Source: Kangiellaceae bacterium
Lineage (GTDB): Bacteria; Pseudomonadota; Gammaproteobacteria; Enterobacterales; Kangiellaceae
Direction of reading: 5' to 3'
DNA: 40,170 nt
NCBI GenBank assembly: GCA_026196875.1
Contig: JAPHTP010000007.1
Coordinates: 1-40,170, forward strand
Shown here: one piece after another, positions 33,960 through 40,170 of the stretch
Layout: the number at the start of each line of letters is the position of its first letter
How positions within the stretch are numbered: the first letter of the stretch is position 1
Made by a program: the position numbers and the translations under genes
The notes under the pieces: generated by a model
What the model saw: only the letters and a program-made list of their open reading frames with translations
Database searches by the model: none
What the model was told of the DNA's origin: nothing

Positions 33960-34370
33960 GTGGCCTATTCAGATAAGAATAATCAACCGAATAATTGCAA
34001 GATAACAATAAATAAAACAGGACGCTTTGCCGACATTAGTTTTTATGGGGGCGTAACCAAAGAAGCGCTTGATCAGACTTTTATTGCGCTAATTGAGCAT
34101 CCCGATTTTTTTTATAATATTAATGCCCTCTATGACTACTCCGACGCTCAACCCGACATTGAAATGTCTGATATAGAGGAACATTCCCATTTCGTTGCTG
34201 AGCATTTATACCTTCGTGGCAAAGATTACAAACTAGCCATGGTGGCTACCGATACCTTGTCACACGCGCTGTTACAAGTGTATAAGCTGTTAATTTCCAA
34301 AACTCCGGTCGAAGCGGAGGTATTCAATCGAAGAAAGGATGCCATTCTTTGGTTGTTATCCGAAGATTAG
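33960..34370 (+). CDS. STAS/SpoIIAA-like small protein, paralogue 2
   Basis: A 136-residue protein with the same strand/helix order as its neighbour: KITINKTGRFADISFYGG, helix ALDQTFIALIEHPDFF, strand INALYDYSDA, helix, strand KLAMVATDTL and final helix DAILWLL. The paired Asp/Tyr stretch YDYSDAQPDIEMSD replaces the corresponding residues of paralogue 1, so the two have diverged considerably. The start is GTG 33960; AAGGAG is found upstream but 11 bases away, which is long. It has its own spacer of 238 bases and lies just before the riboswitch-controlled B12 genes, so it is probably transcribed separately from them. The function is not recognised. Confidence 0.6.
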   Translation: MAYSDKNNQPNNCKITINKTGRFADISFYGGVTKEALDQTFIALIEHPDFFYNINALYDYSDAQPDIEMSDIEEHSHFVAEHLYLRGKDYKLAMVATDTLSHALLQVYKLLISKTPVEAEVFNRRKDAILWLLSED

Positions 34371-34419
34371 CTTTGGTTAATCAATATTTAGTGTCATTCA
34401 GTTTCATTGCGAGCAATTT

Positions 34420-34436
34420 GGGCGATACTCTCGCCC
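34420..34436. promoter_or_regulatory. Perfect hairpin at the -35 region of the B12 operon promoter
   Basis: GGGCGA (34420-34425) and TCGCCC (34431-34436) flank TACTC. The right arm sits exactly where the -35 element of the extended -10 promoter at 34451 would be. It could be an operator, or a weak terminator of the preceding gene. Confidence 0.35.
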
Positions 34437-34450
34437 CGGTAAACTCGGTG

Positions 34451-34459
34451 TGATATAAT
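34451..34459 (+). promoter_or_regulatory. Extended -10 promoter of the cobalamin operon
   Basis: TGATATAAT contains a perfect TATAAT (34454-34459) with the TGn extension. No good -35 is present, as is usual for extended -10 promoters. Transcription would start near 34466 and give a leader of about 445 bases containing the riboswitch. Confidence 0.6.
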
Positions 34460-34476
34460 TTGCAGCGCTAATCCGG

Positions 34477-34490
34477 TGCGCGTAAGCGCA
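34477..34490 (+). other. Small GNRA-loop hairpin at the 5' end of the leader
   Basis: TGCGC-GTAA-GCGCA is a perfect 5-bp stem capped by a GNRA-type tetraloop, within 10-25 bases of the predicted transcription start. It lies outside the usual cobalamin riboswitch core and may protect the 5' end or join the regulatory fold. Confidence 0.4.
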
Positions 34491-34524
34491 AATGCTATTG
34501 TTACCCAGCCAAGTTCTGAAAATT

Positions 34525-34737
34525 GGCGATAAGGTCCTGATACATTAAAAGACCTTTAGTGTAACTTTATTAGCATTTAGGGAACGCGGTTAAATACCGC
34601 GGCTGTGCCCGCAACTGTAAGTAGAGCGAAAAGCGAATCCACTGGCTAGGGTTATGAATAGGTGATGAGATCTATTCAACCAATGCTGGGAAGGAGCTTA
34701 AGAGGTTAACTCTACAAGCCAGGAGACCTGCCGAATA
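34525..34737 (+). promoter_or_regulatory. Cobalamin riboswitch
   Basis: The conserved elements are in order: AAGGTCCTGA at 34531, resembling the 5' strand of the E. coli btuB element; the GGGAA box at 34580; the GCGGT/ACCGC stem; GCTGTGCCCGCAACTGTAAG; CCACTG; GGGAAGG; and the B12 box AAGCCAGGAGACCTGCC at 34716-34732. The aptamer binds adenosylcobalamin or a related corrinoid and lowers expression of the downstream genes. It heads the transporter and cob genes, so uptake and assembly are repressed when B12 is plentiful. The outer boundaries are approximate. About 175 bases separate it from the first gene, and no T-rich terminator is evident in them, which suggests control of translation. Confidence 0.95.
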
Positions 34738-34883
34738 GCACATTCGCGAATCGAGCGGGTTACTCGGTGGAGCTGTTGCCTATCAGCTAGAATATTCGTT
34801 ACATATCAGAAAGTGCGTAAAGAATATACCTAAGCTTGCAGTTCAGTTTCCTCAACATGTTGTCCTTGTTAGGATAAATATTG

Positions 34884-34915
34884 CCGCTCATTTTTAATTG
34901 AAATAAGTGGTAATG
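34884..34915 (+). promoter_or_regulatory. Ribosome binding site and possible sequestering hairpin of the BtuD-like gene
   Basis: AAGTGG (34905-34910) is the only Shine-Dalgarno-like sequence before ATG 34913. CCGCT (34884-34888) could pair with AGTGG (34906-34910), with one G-U pair, over a mostly A/T loop. That would hide the ribosome binding site and could be the off-state of the riboswitch. Confidence 0.35.
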
Positions 34916-35776
34916 ACAGATTCTATTCTATTACAAGCTAAAGAGCTTTGCTGGCAAGTTAAAGACAAAGTGATCCTCGATAACATGTCTTTTCGTGTTA
35001 CCGCGGGCGAATTTGTTGGCGTTATCGGACCCAATGGTTCTGGCAAGTCATCGCTGCTTAGATGTATTTATGGCAAAAATAAGATTTCATCAGGTCAGCT
35101 AGAATTATTCTCCAAGCCCATTTCTCAATATGATCGCCGTGGTCTCGCACAGAAAGTTGCGGTCGTTTTACAAGAACCACCAACGAGATTTGAACTGAGT
35201 GTTATTGACGTTATCCGAATGGGACTCACTCCAAATAAACCTTTACTTTCTTTTGATACTCCTCAAGATGAACAAAAAATAAAGGTGGCGGCGAACCAAG
35301 TTGACCTGGTTGATAAGCTTGAGCAATCCTTTAACTCTCTTTCGGGAGGAGAAAAGCAGAGGGCTATGATCGCAAGAGCTATTTTGCAATCTCCAGAGCT
35401 CCTGTTGATGGATGAGCCAACCAATCACCTGGACGTAAAGCATCAAATTGAAGTACTAGAACTAGCCAAAAGCTTAGGCAAAACAGTTTTGGTTAGCATT
35501 CATGATCTAAACCTGGCGGCAGCCTATTGTGATCGGTTGATTTTGCTCGATGAAGGTAAAATTTTAGCTAAAGGTCAAGTGGAGGAGGTACTCACGCAAA
35601 CTACCTTGCAAGAAGTGTTTAAGGTCGCTGCTGTAGTTGATAAGCATCCTTTCAATCAGAAACTCCGAATTACTTTTGATGTTAAACCACCCGAAGAAAA
35701 TGCTAGCAATTTAGATGGTACTTTTGAGCAAGTTATAACTGAATCAGTAAACTTGGGTAAAACGAGCAATGGATAA
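34913..35776 (+). CDS. btuD: Cobalamin ABC transporter ATP-binding protein, BtuD-like
   Basis: A 287-residue ABC ATPase of the FecE/BtuD class. Walker A is GPNGSGKS (39-46), the Q-loop VLQEPP, the signature LSGGEKQR (143-150), Walker B LLLMDEP (Asp167, Glu168) and the switch histidine His198 in SIHDLN. About 50 residues follow the usual end and are not conserved. As first gene after a cobalamin riboswitch and overlapping a FecCD-type permease, it should power corrinoid import across the inner membrane. ATG 34913 is preferred over GTG 34907 for spacing from AAGTGG. The coding region overlaps the permease start by eight bases. Substrate assignment rests on the riboswitch and the cob neighbours. 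Confidence 0.9.
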   Translation: MTDSILLQAKELCWQVKDKVILDNMSFRVTAGEFVGVIGPNGSGKSSLLRCIYGKNKISSGQLELFSKPISQYDRRGLAQKVAVVLQEPPTRFELSVIDVIRMGLTPNKPLLSFDTPQDEQKIKVAANQVDLVDKLEQSFNSLSGGEKQRAMIARAILQSPELLLMDEPTNHLDVKHQIEVLELAKSLGKTVLVSIHDLNLAAAYCDRLILLDEGKILAKGQVEEVLTQTTLQEVFKVAAVVDKHPFNQKLRITFDVKPPEENASNLDGTFEQVITESVNLGKTSNG

Positions 35777-36848
35777 TCAAGCCAAGTCCATTGTAGCTGA
35801 TCCTGATAAGCTAAAGCCACGCCGAACCCTGGGATTTACTTCTCAGTTTCAATTGATTGCTATAGTGGCCTTATTATTTTTATTTATCACGATTATTGCT
35901 GCAATTGGTAGCGGCAGCGTAGATCTATCTTTTCAACAAGTTCTAGACGCTTTGTTCGGCTGTTCAAGCGAATCGAGTAGATGTAGCGTAAACCCAATAA
36001 GTGAACAGATCATTTGGGAGATTCGCTTGCCACGAATTCTAATGGCAATGATCACTGGCGCTGGACTTTCTGTTACCGGGGCTATACTCCAGTCGGTAAC
36101 TCGTAACCCATTGGCCGATCCTTATTTATTTGGCATTTCCTCTGGTTCCGCACTAGGTGCCGTGGTGGTTATGTCGAGTTTAACTTCAGCAATTTTGACG
36201 GTGACTGCCGGCGCATTAATCGGTGGAGCATTTTCAGTTATTTTAATGTTGACTCTGGCTGGGCGTGCAGCTGTTCAGGTGGAAAAATTACTGCTTTCAG
36301 GCGTGGCAGTTTCATTTATGTTGAGTGCATTTACTAGCCTAATACTTTATAACTCTGGACCGGAAATGGCTTCGACTCTGCTGTTTTGGATGATGGGAAG
36401 TTTTTCTAATTCTCAGTGGTCGGAATTATGGCTTCCGTCATCTACATTGCTCGTTGGAGTCTCACTATTTTTTGTTTATCGTCGTTGGTTGGTGGTAGTT
36501 CAGGCTGGTGATGAAAGTGCGATAACTCTCGGTATTCCAGTTAATCAACTCAGACTTTTTATGTTGATTGTTTGCTCAACCATCACTGCTGTTTTAGTCG
36601 CACATGTTGGCGGCATAGGTTTTGTAGGGCTGATGATTCCCCATATTTGTCGTTTTATGGTAGGAGCCCAAATTCACCGCATACTGATTATGTCTTTACT
36701 GGTAGGCGGTAGTTTTATGGTGTGGGTTGACGTAGTAGCTCGCTCACTTTTTGATACCCAAGTTCTACCCATTGGAATTGTAACTTCGGCGTTAGGCAGT
36801 TTCTTTTTCTTTGCCATATTAAAGCGAAGAAGCGAGCAAACTAGTTGA
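35769..36848 (+). CDS. btuC: Cobalamin ABC transporter permease, BtuC-like (FecCD family)
   Basis: A 359-residue inner-membrane protein with about ten transmembrane helices. FecCD hallmarks are visible: IRLPRILMAMITGAGLSVTGA, NPLADPYLFGISSGSALGA, the ATPase-contact loop GDESAITLGIP and HVGGIGFVGLMIPHICRFMVG. The first 30 residues are a cytoplasmic extension rich in Lys and Arg. With the ATPase it forms the BtuCD-type importer; the periplasmic corrinoid-binding partner would be BtuF, but the only BtuF-like protein in the window has no signal peptide. The start overlaps the ATPase gene by eight bases, giving translational coupling. A 53-base spacer separates it from cobT. Confidence 0.9.
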   Translation: MDNQAKSIVADPDKLKPRRTLGFTSQFQLIAIVALLFLFITIIAAIGSGSVDLSFQQVLDALFGCSSESSRCSVNPISEQIIWEIRLPRILMAMITGAGLSVTGAILQSVTRNPLADPYLFGISSGSALGAVVVMSSLTSAILTVTAGALIGGAFSVILMLTLAGRAAVQVEKLLLSGVAVSFMLSAFTSLILYNSGPEMASTLLFWMMGSFSNSQWSELWLPSSTLLVGVSLFFVYRRWLVVVQAGDESAITLGIPVNQLRLFMLIVCSTITAVLVAHVGGIGFVGLMIPHICRFMVGAQIHRILIMSLLVGGSFMVWVDVVARSLFDTQVLPIGIVTSALGSFFFFAILKRRSEQTS

Positions 36849-36901
36849 TTGTTAACGGCCAATTTTAAGCAAAAGTAATTATTAAATAATAAAGGTAAAC
36901 T

Positions 36902-37930
36902 ATGTTCGAAATTAATTCCGTCATCAAGTCAAATCGAGCAGCAGTATTAAAAAAAATCGATAATAAAACCAAGCCTCCAGGCGCATTGGGACAACTGGAA
37001 GAACTTGCACTCCAGCTTGCATTGATAACAGGGCCCGAAGAAATTTCTTTGTCGAATCCGACCATGTTAGTGTTTGCGGCTGACCATGGCATTGCGAAAG
37101 AAGGCGTAAGCATTGCGCCACCAGAAGTCACCCAGCAAATGGTATTAAATTTTCTTAATGGTGGTGCGGCCATCAATTGTTTTTGCCAAATCCATCAAAT
37201 AAAACTCGAAGTTATCGACGCCGGGATCCTTGAGCCAATCAATCATCCAAATCTAACTATGCAGTCGCTCGGTCGAGGAACTGCTAACTTTGTTACGTTG
37301 CCGGCGATGACATTGGAGTCCGTTGATAAAGGGATTACACTTGGAGCGAAAGCAGTTTATCGCCACGCATCGGAAGGCTGCAATGTCTTTGGATTTGGAG
37401 AAATGGGCATTGGAAACACTTCGTCAGCTTCTGCGCTGCTCAGTGCATTTAGTGATTTATCTGCGGAGGATTCTGTTGGTCGTGGTACGGGAATCAGTGA
37501 TCAAGTATTGCAGAAAAAAATTCAGTTAATCAGCAAGGCACTAGCAAAACACAAACATGAGTTTCACGATCCCAAAAAGATACTGGCAGCTTTAGGTGGA
37601 TATGAAATTGTACAAATGGTTGGTGCGATGCTGGCGGCAGCTGAATGCCACAGTATTATTTTAGTCGATGGGTTTATCGCGTCTGTCGCCGCCTTGGCGG
37701 CCTTTAAAATCAACCCTAAAGTTCGAGACTATATGGTCTTTTGTCATCGGTCAGAGGAAAAAGCACACCAAAAAAATCTCGAAATTATGAATGCAAAACC
37801 TCTACTCGATTTAGGCCTTAGATTGGGGGAAGGCACCGGAGCTGCAATTGCATATCCATTGTTGTTAGCCGCCCAGTCATTTTACAACAACATGGCAAGC
37901 TTCGAGTCGGCTGGAGTTACTGAAGTATGA
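36902..37930 (+). CDS. cobT: Nicotinate-nucleotide-dimethylbenzimidazole phosphoribosyltransferase CobT
   Basis: A 342-residue enzyme with the CobT fold and motifs: KTKPPGALGQLEELALQLA, VFAADHGIAKEGVS, LNGGAAIN, FGEMGIGNTSSASALL and the catalytic-glutamate stretch RLGEGTGAAIAYPLL near the C-terminus. It transfers phosphoribose from nicotinate mononucleotide to a lower-ligand base such as 5,6-dimethylbenzimidazole, giving alpha-ribazole phosphate for the nucleotide loop of B12. The length is usual for the family. The end overlaps the cobS start by four bases (ATGA), so the two are translationally coupled. Regulation is through the upstream riboswitch if the operon is continuous. Confidence 0.96.
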   Translation: MFEINSVIKSNRAAVLKKIDNKTKPPGALGQLEELALQLALITGPEEISLSNPTMLVFAADHGIAKEGVSIAPPEVTQQMVLNFLNGGAAINCFCQIHQIKLEVIDAGILEPINHPNLTMQSLGRGTANFVTLPAMTLESVDKGITLGAKAVYRHASEGCNVFGFGEMGIGNTSSASALLSAFSDLSAEDSVGRGTGISDQVLQKKIQLISKALAKHKHEFHDPKKILAALGGYEIVQMVGAMLAAAECHSIILVDGFIASVAALAAFKINPKVRDYMVFCHRSEEKAHQKNLEIMNAKPLLDLGLRLGEGTGAAIAYPLLLAAQSFYNNMASFESAGVTEV

Positions 37931-38700
37931 GCTTTGTCAAGGGACAGCTTAATTTATTCATGATTGCGTTGGGGTTTTTTACGCGTATTCCGGTCCCGTC
38001 TAACCTGGACTTTAGCCAGAATAATTTGAATAGAGCGAGTCGTTATTTTCCGTTGGTTGGATGGCTGATAGGAGCTATCTGTGCGTTTGTTTTTTGGGTG
38101 GCGGATCAAGTTTTTAGCTTGGAAGTTTCGGTCTTGCTTTCTATGCTGGCAAGTGTACTTTTGACCGGATGTTTCCATGAAGATGGTCTGGCCGACACAA
38201 GTGACGGCTTTGGTGGAGGTTGGACGACAAAGCAAAAGCTCGACATTATGAAGGATTCTAGAGTTGGAACTTACGGAGCAACTGCCTTATGGTTTGCGCT
38301 TACATTAAAGTTCTTTGCTTTAACCCAGATTGAGAGTGTGGTTGTCGCACTACTAATAGCGCACCCTTTAAGTCGGGGGGTATCAACGGCGCTAATCTAT
38401 TTTCTTCCATATGTTACTGATATCGAATCTTCGAAAGTCAAACCCCTGGCGGAATCGAATCAGAAAAGTGATCTCTTTTGGGGAGCACTAACCGGACTAT
38501 TAGCGCTTTTATTTGTAGGAGAATTCTTTTGGATTGTTTTACTGACTATCAGCATTACTGGAATCATTTCCAGGGCATATTTAAACAAGCAGATCGGCGG
38601 GTTTAGTGGTGATACGTTAGGAGCGGTTCAGCAAGTTTCTGAGTTGGTGGTTTATCTAACTATATTAGCGATACAAATTCAGCTTGGGGCTAGTTTATGA
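37927..38700 (+). CDS. cobS: Adenosylcobinamide-GDP ribazoletransferase CobS
   Basis: A 257-residue integral membrane enzyme with about six helices. FFTRIPVPSNLDFS is the usual N-terminal motif; TGCFHEDGLADTSDGFGGG holds the acidic metal-binding residues, and KLDIMKDSRVGTYGA is a second family signature. It joins adenosylcobinamide-GDP with alpha-ribazole (phosphate), the last step in building the lower loop. It starts within the cobT stop codon (ATGA) and ends in another four-base overlap with cobU, so cobT, cobS and cobU form a tightly coupled block. Confidence 0.95.
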   Translation: MSFVKGQLNLFMIALGFFTRIPVPSNLDFSQNNLNRASRYFPLVGWLIGAICAFVFWVADQVFSLEVSVLLSMLASVLLTGCFHEDGLADTSDGFGGGWTTKQKLDIMKDSRVGTYGATALWFALTLKFFALTQIESVVVALLIAHPLSRGVSTALIYFLPYVTDIESSKVKPLAESNQKSDLFWGALTGLLALLFVGEFFWIVLLTISITGIISRAYLNKQIGGFSGDTLGAVQQVSELVVYLTILAIQIQLGASL

Positions 38701-39227
38701 TCCATTTAGTTCTCGGTGGTGCTCGTTCTGGCAAAAGCCGATTTGCCGAGTCGGTGGCGCAAGGTATTTCAGATACTAATAAAAATAAAGAAATAACATA
38801 TATAGCTACCGCGACAGCCGGTGATGATGAAATGCGAGCTCGAATCGCTCATCATCAAGCAAGCCGCCCTGATGAGTGGCAGCTAATCGAAGAAACGTTG
38901 TATTTGTCAACAAGGCTTGCAGATTTAGCTCCGGGCTCAGTAGTAATAATCGAGTGTTTAACGCTTTGGTTAACAAACTGGCTTTGTTCTGAAAACGAGC
39001 AGAGCTGGCTAATAGAGAAGCAAGCATTTCTTGAGTCGCTTAAACATAGCCAGGCAGAAGTTATTCTAGTTTCTAATGAAGTTGGCAGTGGAATCGTTCC
39101 TCTTGGAGAACTCAGCCGTGAATTTGTAGATCAGGCCGGATGGTTAAACCAATCAGTAGCTGCTATTGCTGATGAGGTTACTTTGGTCGTAGCGGGGTTT
39201 CCCGTTTCAGTCAAATCTAGCAGGTAG
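38697..39227 (+). CDS. cobU: Bifunctional adenosylcobinamide kinase / guanylyltransferase CobU
   Basis: A 176-residue enzyme with the P-loop GGARSGKSRFAES (7-19), the HHQASRP segment that holds the guanylylated histidine in the family (about His52-53), LIIECLTLWLTN-like VVIIECLTLWLTNWL and VSNEVGSGIVPLGELSREFVD. It phosphorylates adenosylcobinamide and adds GMP from GTP, giving adenosylcobinamide-GDP for CobS. It can also serve salvage of imported cobinamide. The gene overlaps cobS by four bases; a 35-base spacer holding a 13-bp repeat separates it from cobC. Confidence 0.96.
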   Translation: MIHLVLGGARSGKSRFAESVAQGISDTNKNKEITYIATATAGDDEMRARIAHHQASRPDEWQLIEETLYLSTRLADLAPGSVVIIECLTLWLTNWLCSENEQSWLIEKQAFLESLKHSQAEVILVSNEVGSGIVPLGELSREFVDQAGWLNQSVAAIADEVTLVVAGFPVSVKSSR

Positions 39228-39231
39228 ATTT

Positions 39232-39265
39232 AATTGAATTTAAAAATTGAATTTGAGAATTGATG
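39232..39265 (+). repeat. 13-bp tandem repeat running into the cobC start codon
   Basis: Units are aattgaatttaaa (39232-39244), aattgaatttgag (39245-39257) and the partial aattgatg, whose last three bases are the cobC start codon. The only Shine-Dalgarno-like GAG is at the end of the second unit. The array makes up almost the whole cobU-cobC spacer. Confidence 0.75.
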
Positions 39266-39889
39266 AACACAGAAATAATTTTGATTAGGCACGGTGAACC
39301 GGTATTGCAAAATGCATTACTCGGTTCAACGGATTCTCCGTTGTCGGAAAATGGATGGAGTCAACTTGAGAAAACTTTTGGCTCAATAGGGCCGTTTGAT
39401 CAATTGATATCAAGCCCACTTACTCGATGCGCAGGTTTTGCACAGCATCTTGGCAGTGAAAGTAATGTTCCATTAGCGATTGAAGAAGCCTGGAAGGAAT
39501 GCCACTTTGGCGATTGGGATGGGCAAACATACCAATCGTTACATCAAAATCACCCGCAGCAAGTCTCTCAGTTTTTTTCTGAACCTGATAAATTTCCACC
39601 ACCAAATGCAGAAAGATTATCAGAGTTTAGTTCAAGAATAGAACAAGCTATAAGCCAGATTTATACAAACTACACTGGTAAGAAAGTTGCCATACTGACT
39701 CATGCCGGCGTGATAAGAACTGTCGTGGCTTGGTGTTTGAAAATGGACTATCGCTCAGGACTTCAGTTTCGACGTTTTAGCGTTGATTATGCGAGTGCCA
39801 CGCGCGTGTCAATCTATCAGGACGACAAGATCTATCCGCAGCTTATGAGCCTTAATCATTGTTTTGATTCTATGGAGCCTCATGAATAA
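39263..39889 (+). CDS. cobC: Alpha-ribazole phosphatase CobC-like histidine phosphatase
   Basis: A 208-residue protein of the phosphoglycerate-mutase-like histidine phosphatase superfamily. The phospho-acceptor is His10 in [23 protein letters not shown] and LTHAGVIRT supply the other catalytic residues. In the B12 pathway CobC removes phosphate from alpha-ribazole 5'-phosphate or adenosylcobalamin 5'-phosphate. The superfamily is broad, so the specific role relies on its place between cobU and cobQ. ATG 39263 is preferred over the TTG at 39260. The stop overlaps the next start by one base (TAATG). Confidence 0.88.
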   Translation: MNTEIILIRHGEPVLQNALLGSTDSPLSENGWSQLEKTFGSIGPFDQLISSPLTRCAGFAQHLGSESNVPLAIEEAWKECHFGDWDGQTYQSLHQNHPQQVSQFFSEPDKFPPPNAERLSEFSSRIEQAISQIYTNYTGKKVAILTHAGVIRTVVAWCLKMDYRSGLQFRRFSVDYASATRVSIYQDDKIYPQLMSLNHCFDSMEPHE

Positions 39890-40170
39890 TGAAAACGAAT
39901 GAGGGGCTTATTAAGAGCAAGGGCACATTAATGGTGCAGGGAACAACCTCTGACGCTGGTAAGAGCATTTGTGTTGCGGGTTTGGCTAGAGTGCTTAAAA
40001 GAAGAGGAATTTCTGTGGCACCTTTTAAGCCACAGAATATGGCGCTTAATAGTGCGGTTACTCCATGCGGTGGAGAAATTGGTCGCGCACAAGCTCTGCA
40101 AGCAATCGCGTGTGGAATTGAATTATCTACTGATCTAAATCCTGTGTTATTGAAACCAAGCAGTGATATG
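39889..40170 (+). CDS. cobQ: Cobyric acid synthase, 5' part only
   Basis: The first 94 codons of a gene that runs off the right edge. [18 protein letters not shown] contains the modified P-loop of glutamine-dependent amidotransferases of the CobQ/CbiP type, followed by [13 protein letters not shown] and [11 protein letters not shown]. The enzyme amidates four carboxyl side chains of adenosylcobyrinic a,c-diamide with glutamine and ATP. The first 14 residues ([14 protein letters not shown]) extend slightly beyond the usual start; the one-base TAATG overlap with cobC supports ATG 39889. Its presence implies more corrin-processing genes downstream (cbiB/cobD is expected), outside the window. Confidence 0.95.
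   Translation, partial: MKTNEGLIKSKGTLMVQGTTSDAGKSICVAGLARVLKRRGISVAPFKPQNMALNSAVTPCGGEIGRAQALQAIACGIELSTDLNPVLLKPSSDM

Noticed and set aside
36865-37176. Minus-strand reading frame over the 5' end of cobT
   Set aside because: It overlaps a conserved gene entirely and shows only shadow composition.
1-40170. tRNA, rRNA or prophage genes
   Set aside because: I read the spacers on both strands and saw no tRNA-like cloverleaf, rRNA segment, integrase or phage structural gene.

Overview
This window looks like chromosomal DNA of a moderately AT-rich, free-living gammaproteobacterium. Support for this comes from an NfuA with its two cysteines at the E. coli positions, a BaeR-like regulator, a YfeX-like peroxidase domain, and many secreted metallopeptidases and c-di-GMP proteins of the kind common in marine heterotrophs. 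I cannot name the genus. I see no phage, plasmid, tRNA, rRNA, CRISPR array or intact insertion sequence.

Layout. 1-8.7 kb: a truncated phosphoesterase, a DUF2608 HAD-like phosphatase, a very large fusion of a DyP-type haem peroxidase to a glycyl radical enzyme (minus strand), a small TPR-like lipoprotein, an S41 peptidase and an M48 lipoprotein peptidase. 9-15.8 kb: an HDOD protein, a kinase-like/ATPase fusion, a sensor GGDEF-EAL protein with an orphan FixJ-type regulator, and two pterin carbinolamine dehydratase paralogues, one with an altered active site. 15.8-20.6 kb: a BaeSR-like two-component system followed by a Spy/CpxP-like periplasmic protein, then a BlaI/M56 pair. 20.6-31.7 kb: membrane and housekeeping genes (YitT, GFA-type, MscS, VanZ-like, NfuA), a GNAT acetyltransferase and two large exported metalloproteases.

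31.7-40.2 kb is a vitamin B12 uptake and salvage region. It holds a BtuF-like protein without a signal peptide, a PduO-type adenosyltransferase and two tandem paralogues of unknown function. A cobalamin riboswitch follows, heading a tightly coupled set: BtuD-BtuC-like transporter, cobT, cobS, cobU, cobC and the start of cobQ/cbiP. The set would import corrinoids, attach the lower ligand and finish the coenzyme.

The most unusual signals are three. First, the DyP/glycyl-radical fusion, which joins H2O2-using haem chemistry to a normally oxygen-sensitive radical enzyme. Second, the STAS/SpoIIAA-like pair in the B12 locus. Third, a recurrent pattern of short degenerate tandem repeats (11-21 bp units) at or just before gene starts, several repeating a Shine-Dalgarno-like core. 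Starts were revised from the longest reading frame wherever a better ribosome binding site or family alignment argued for it.
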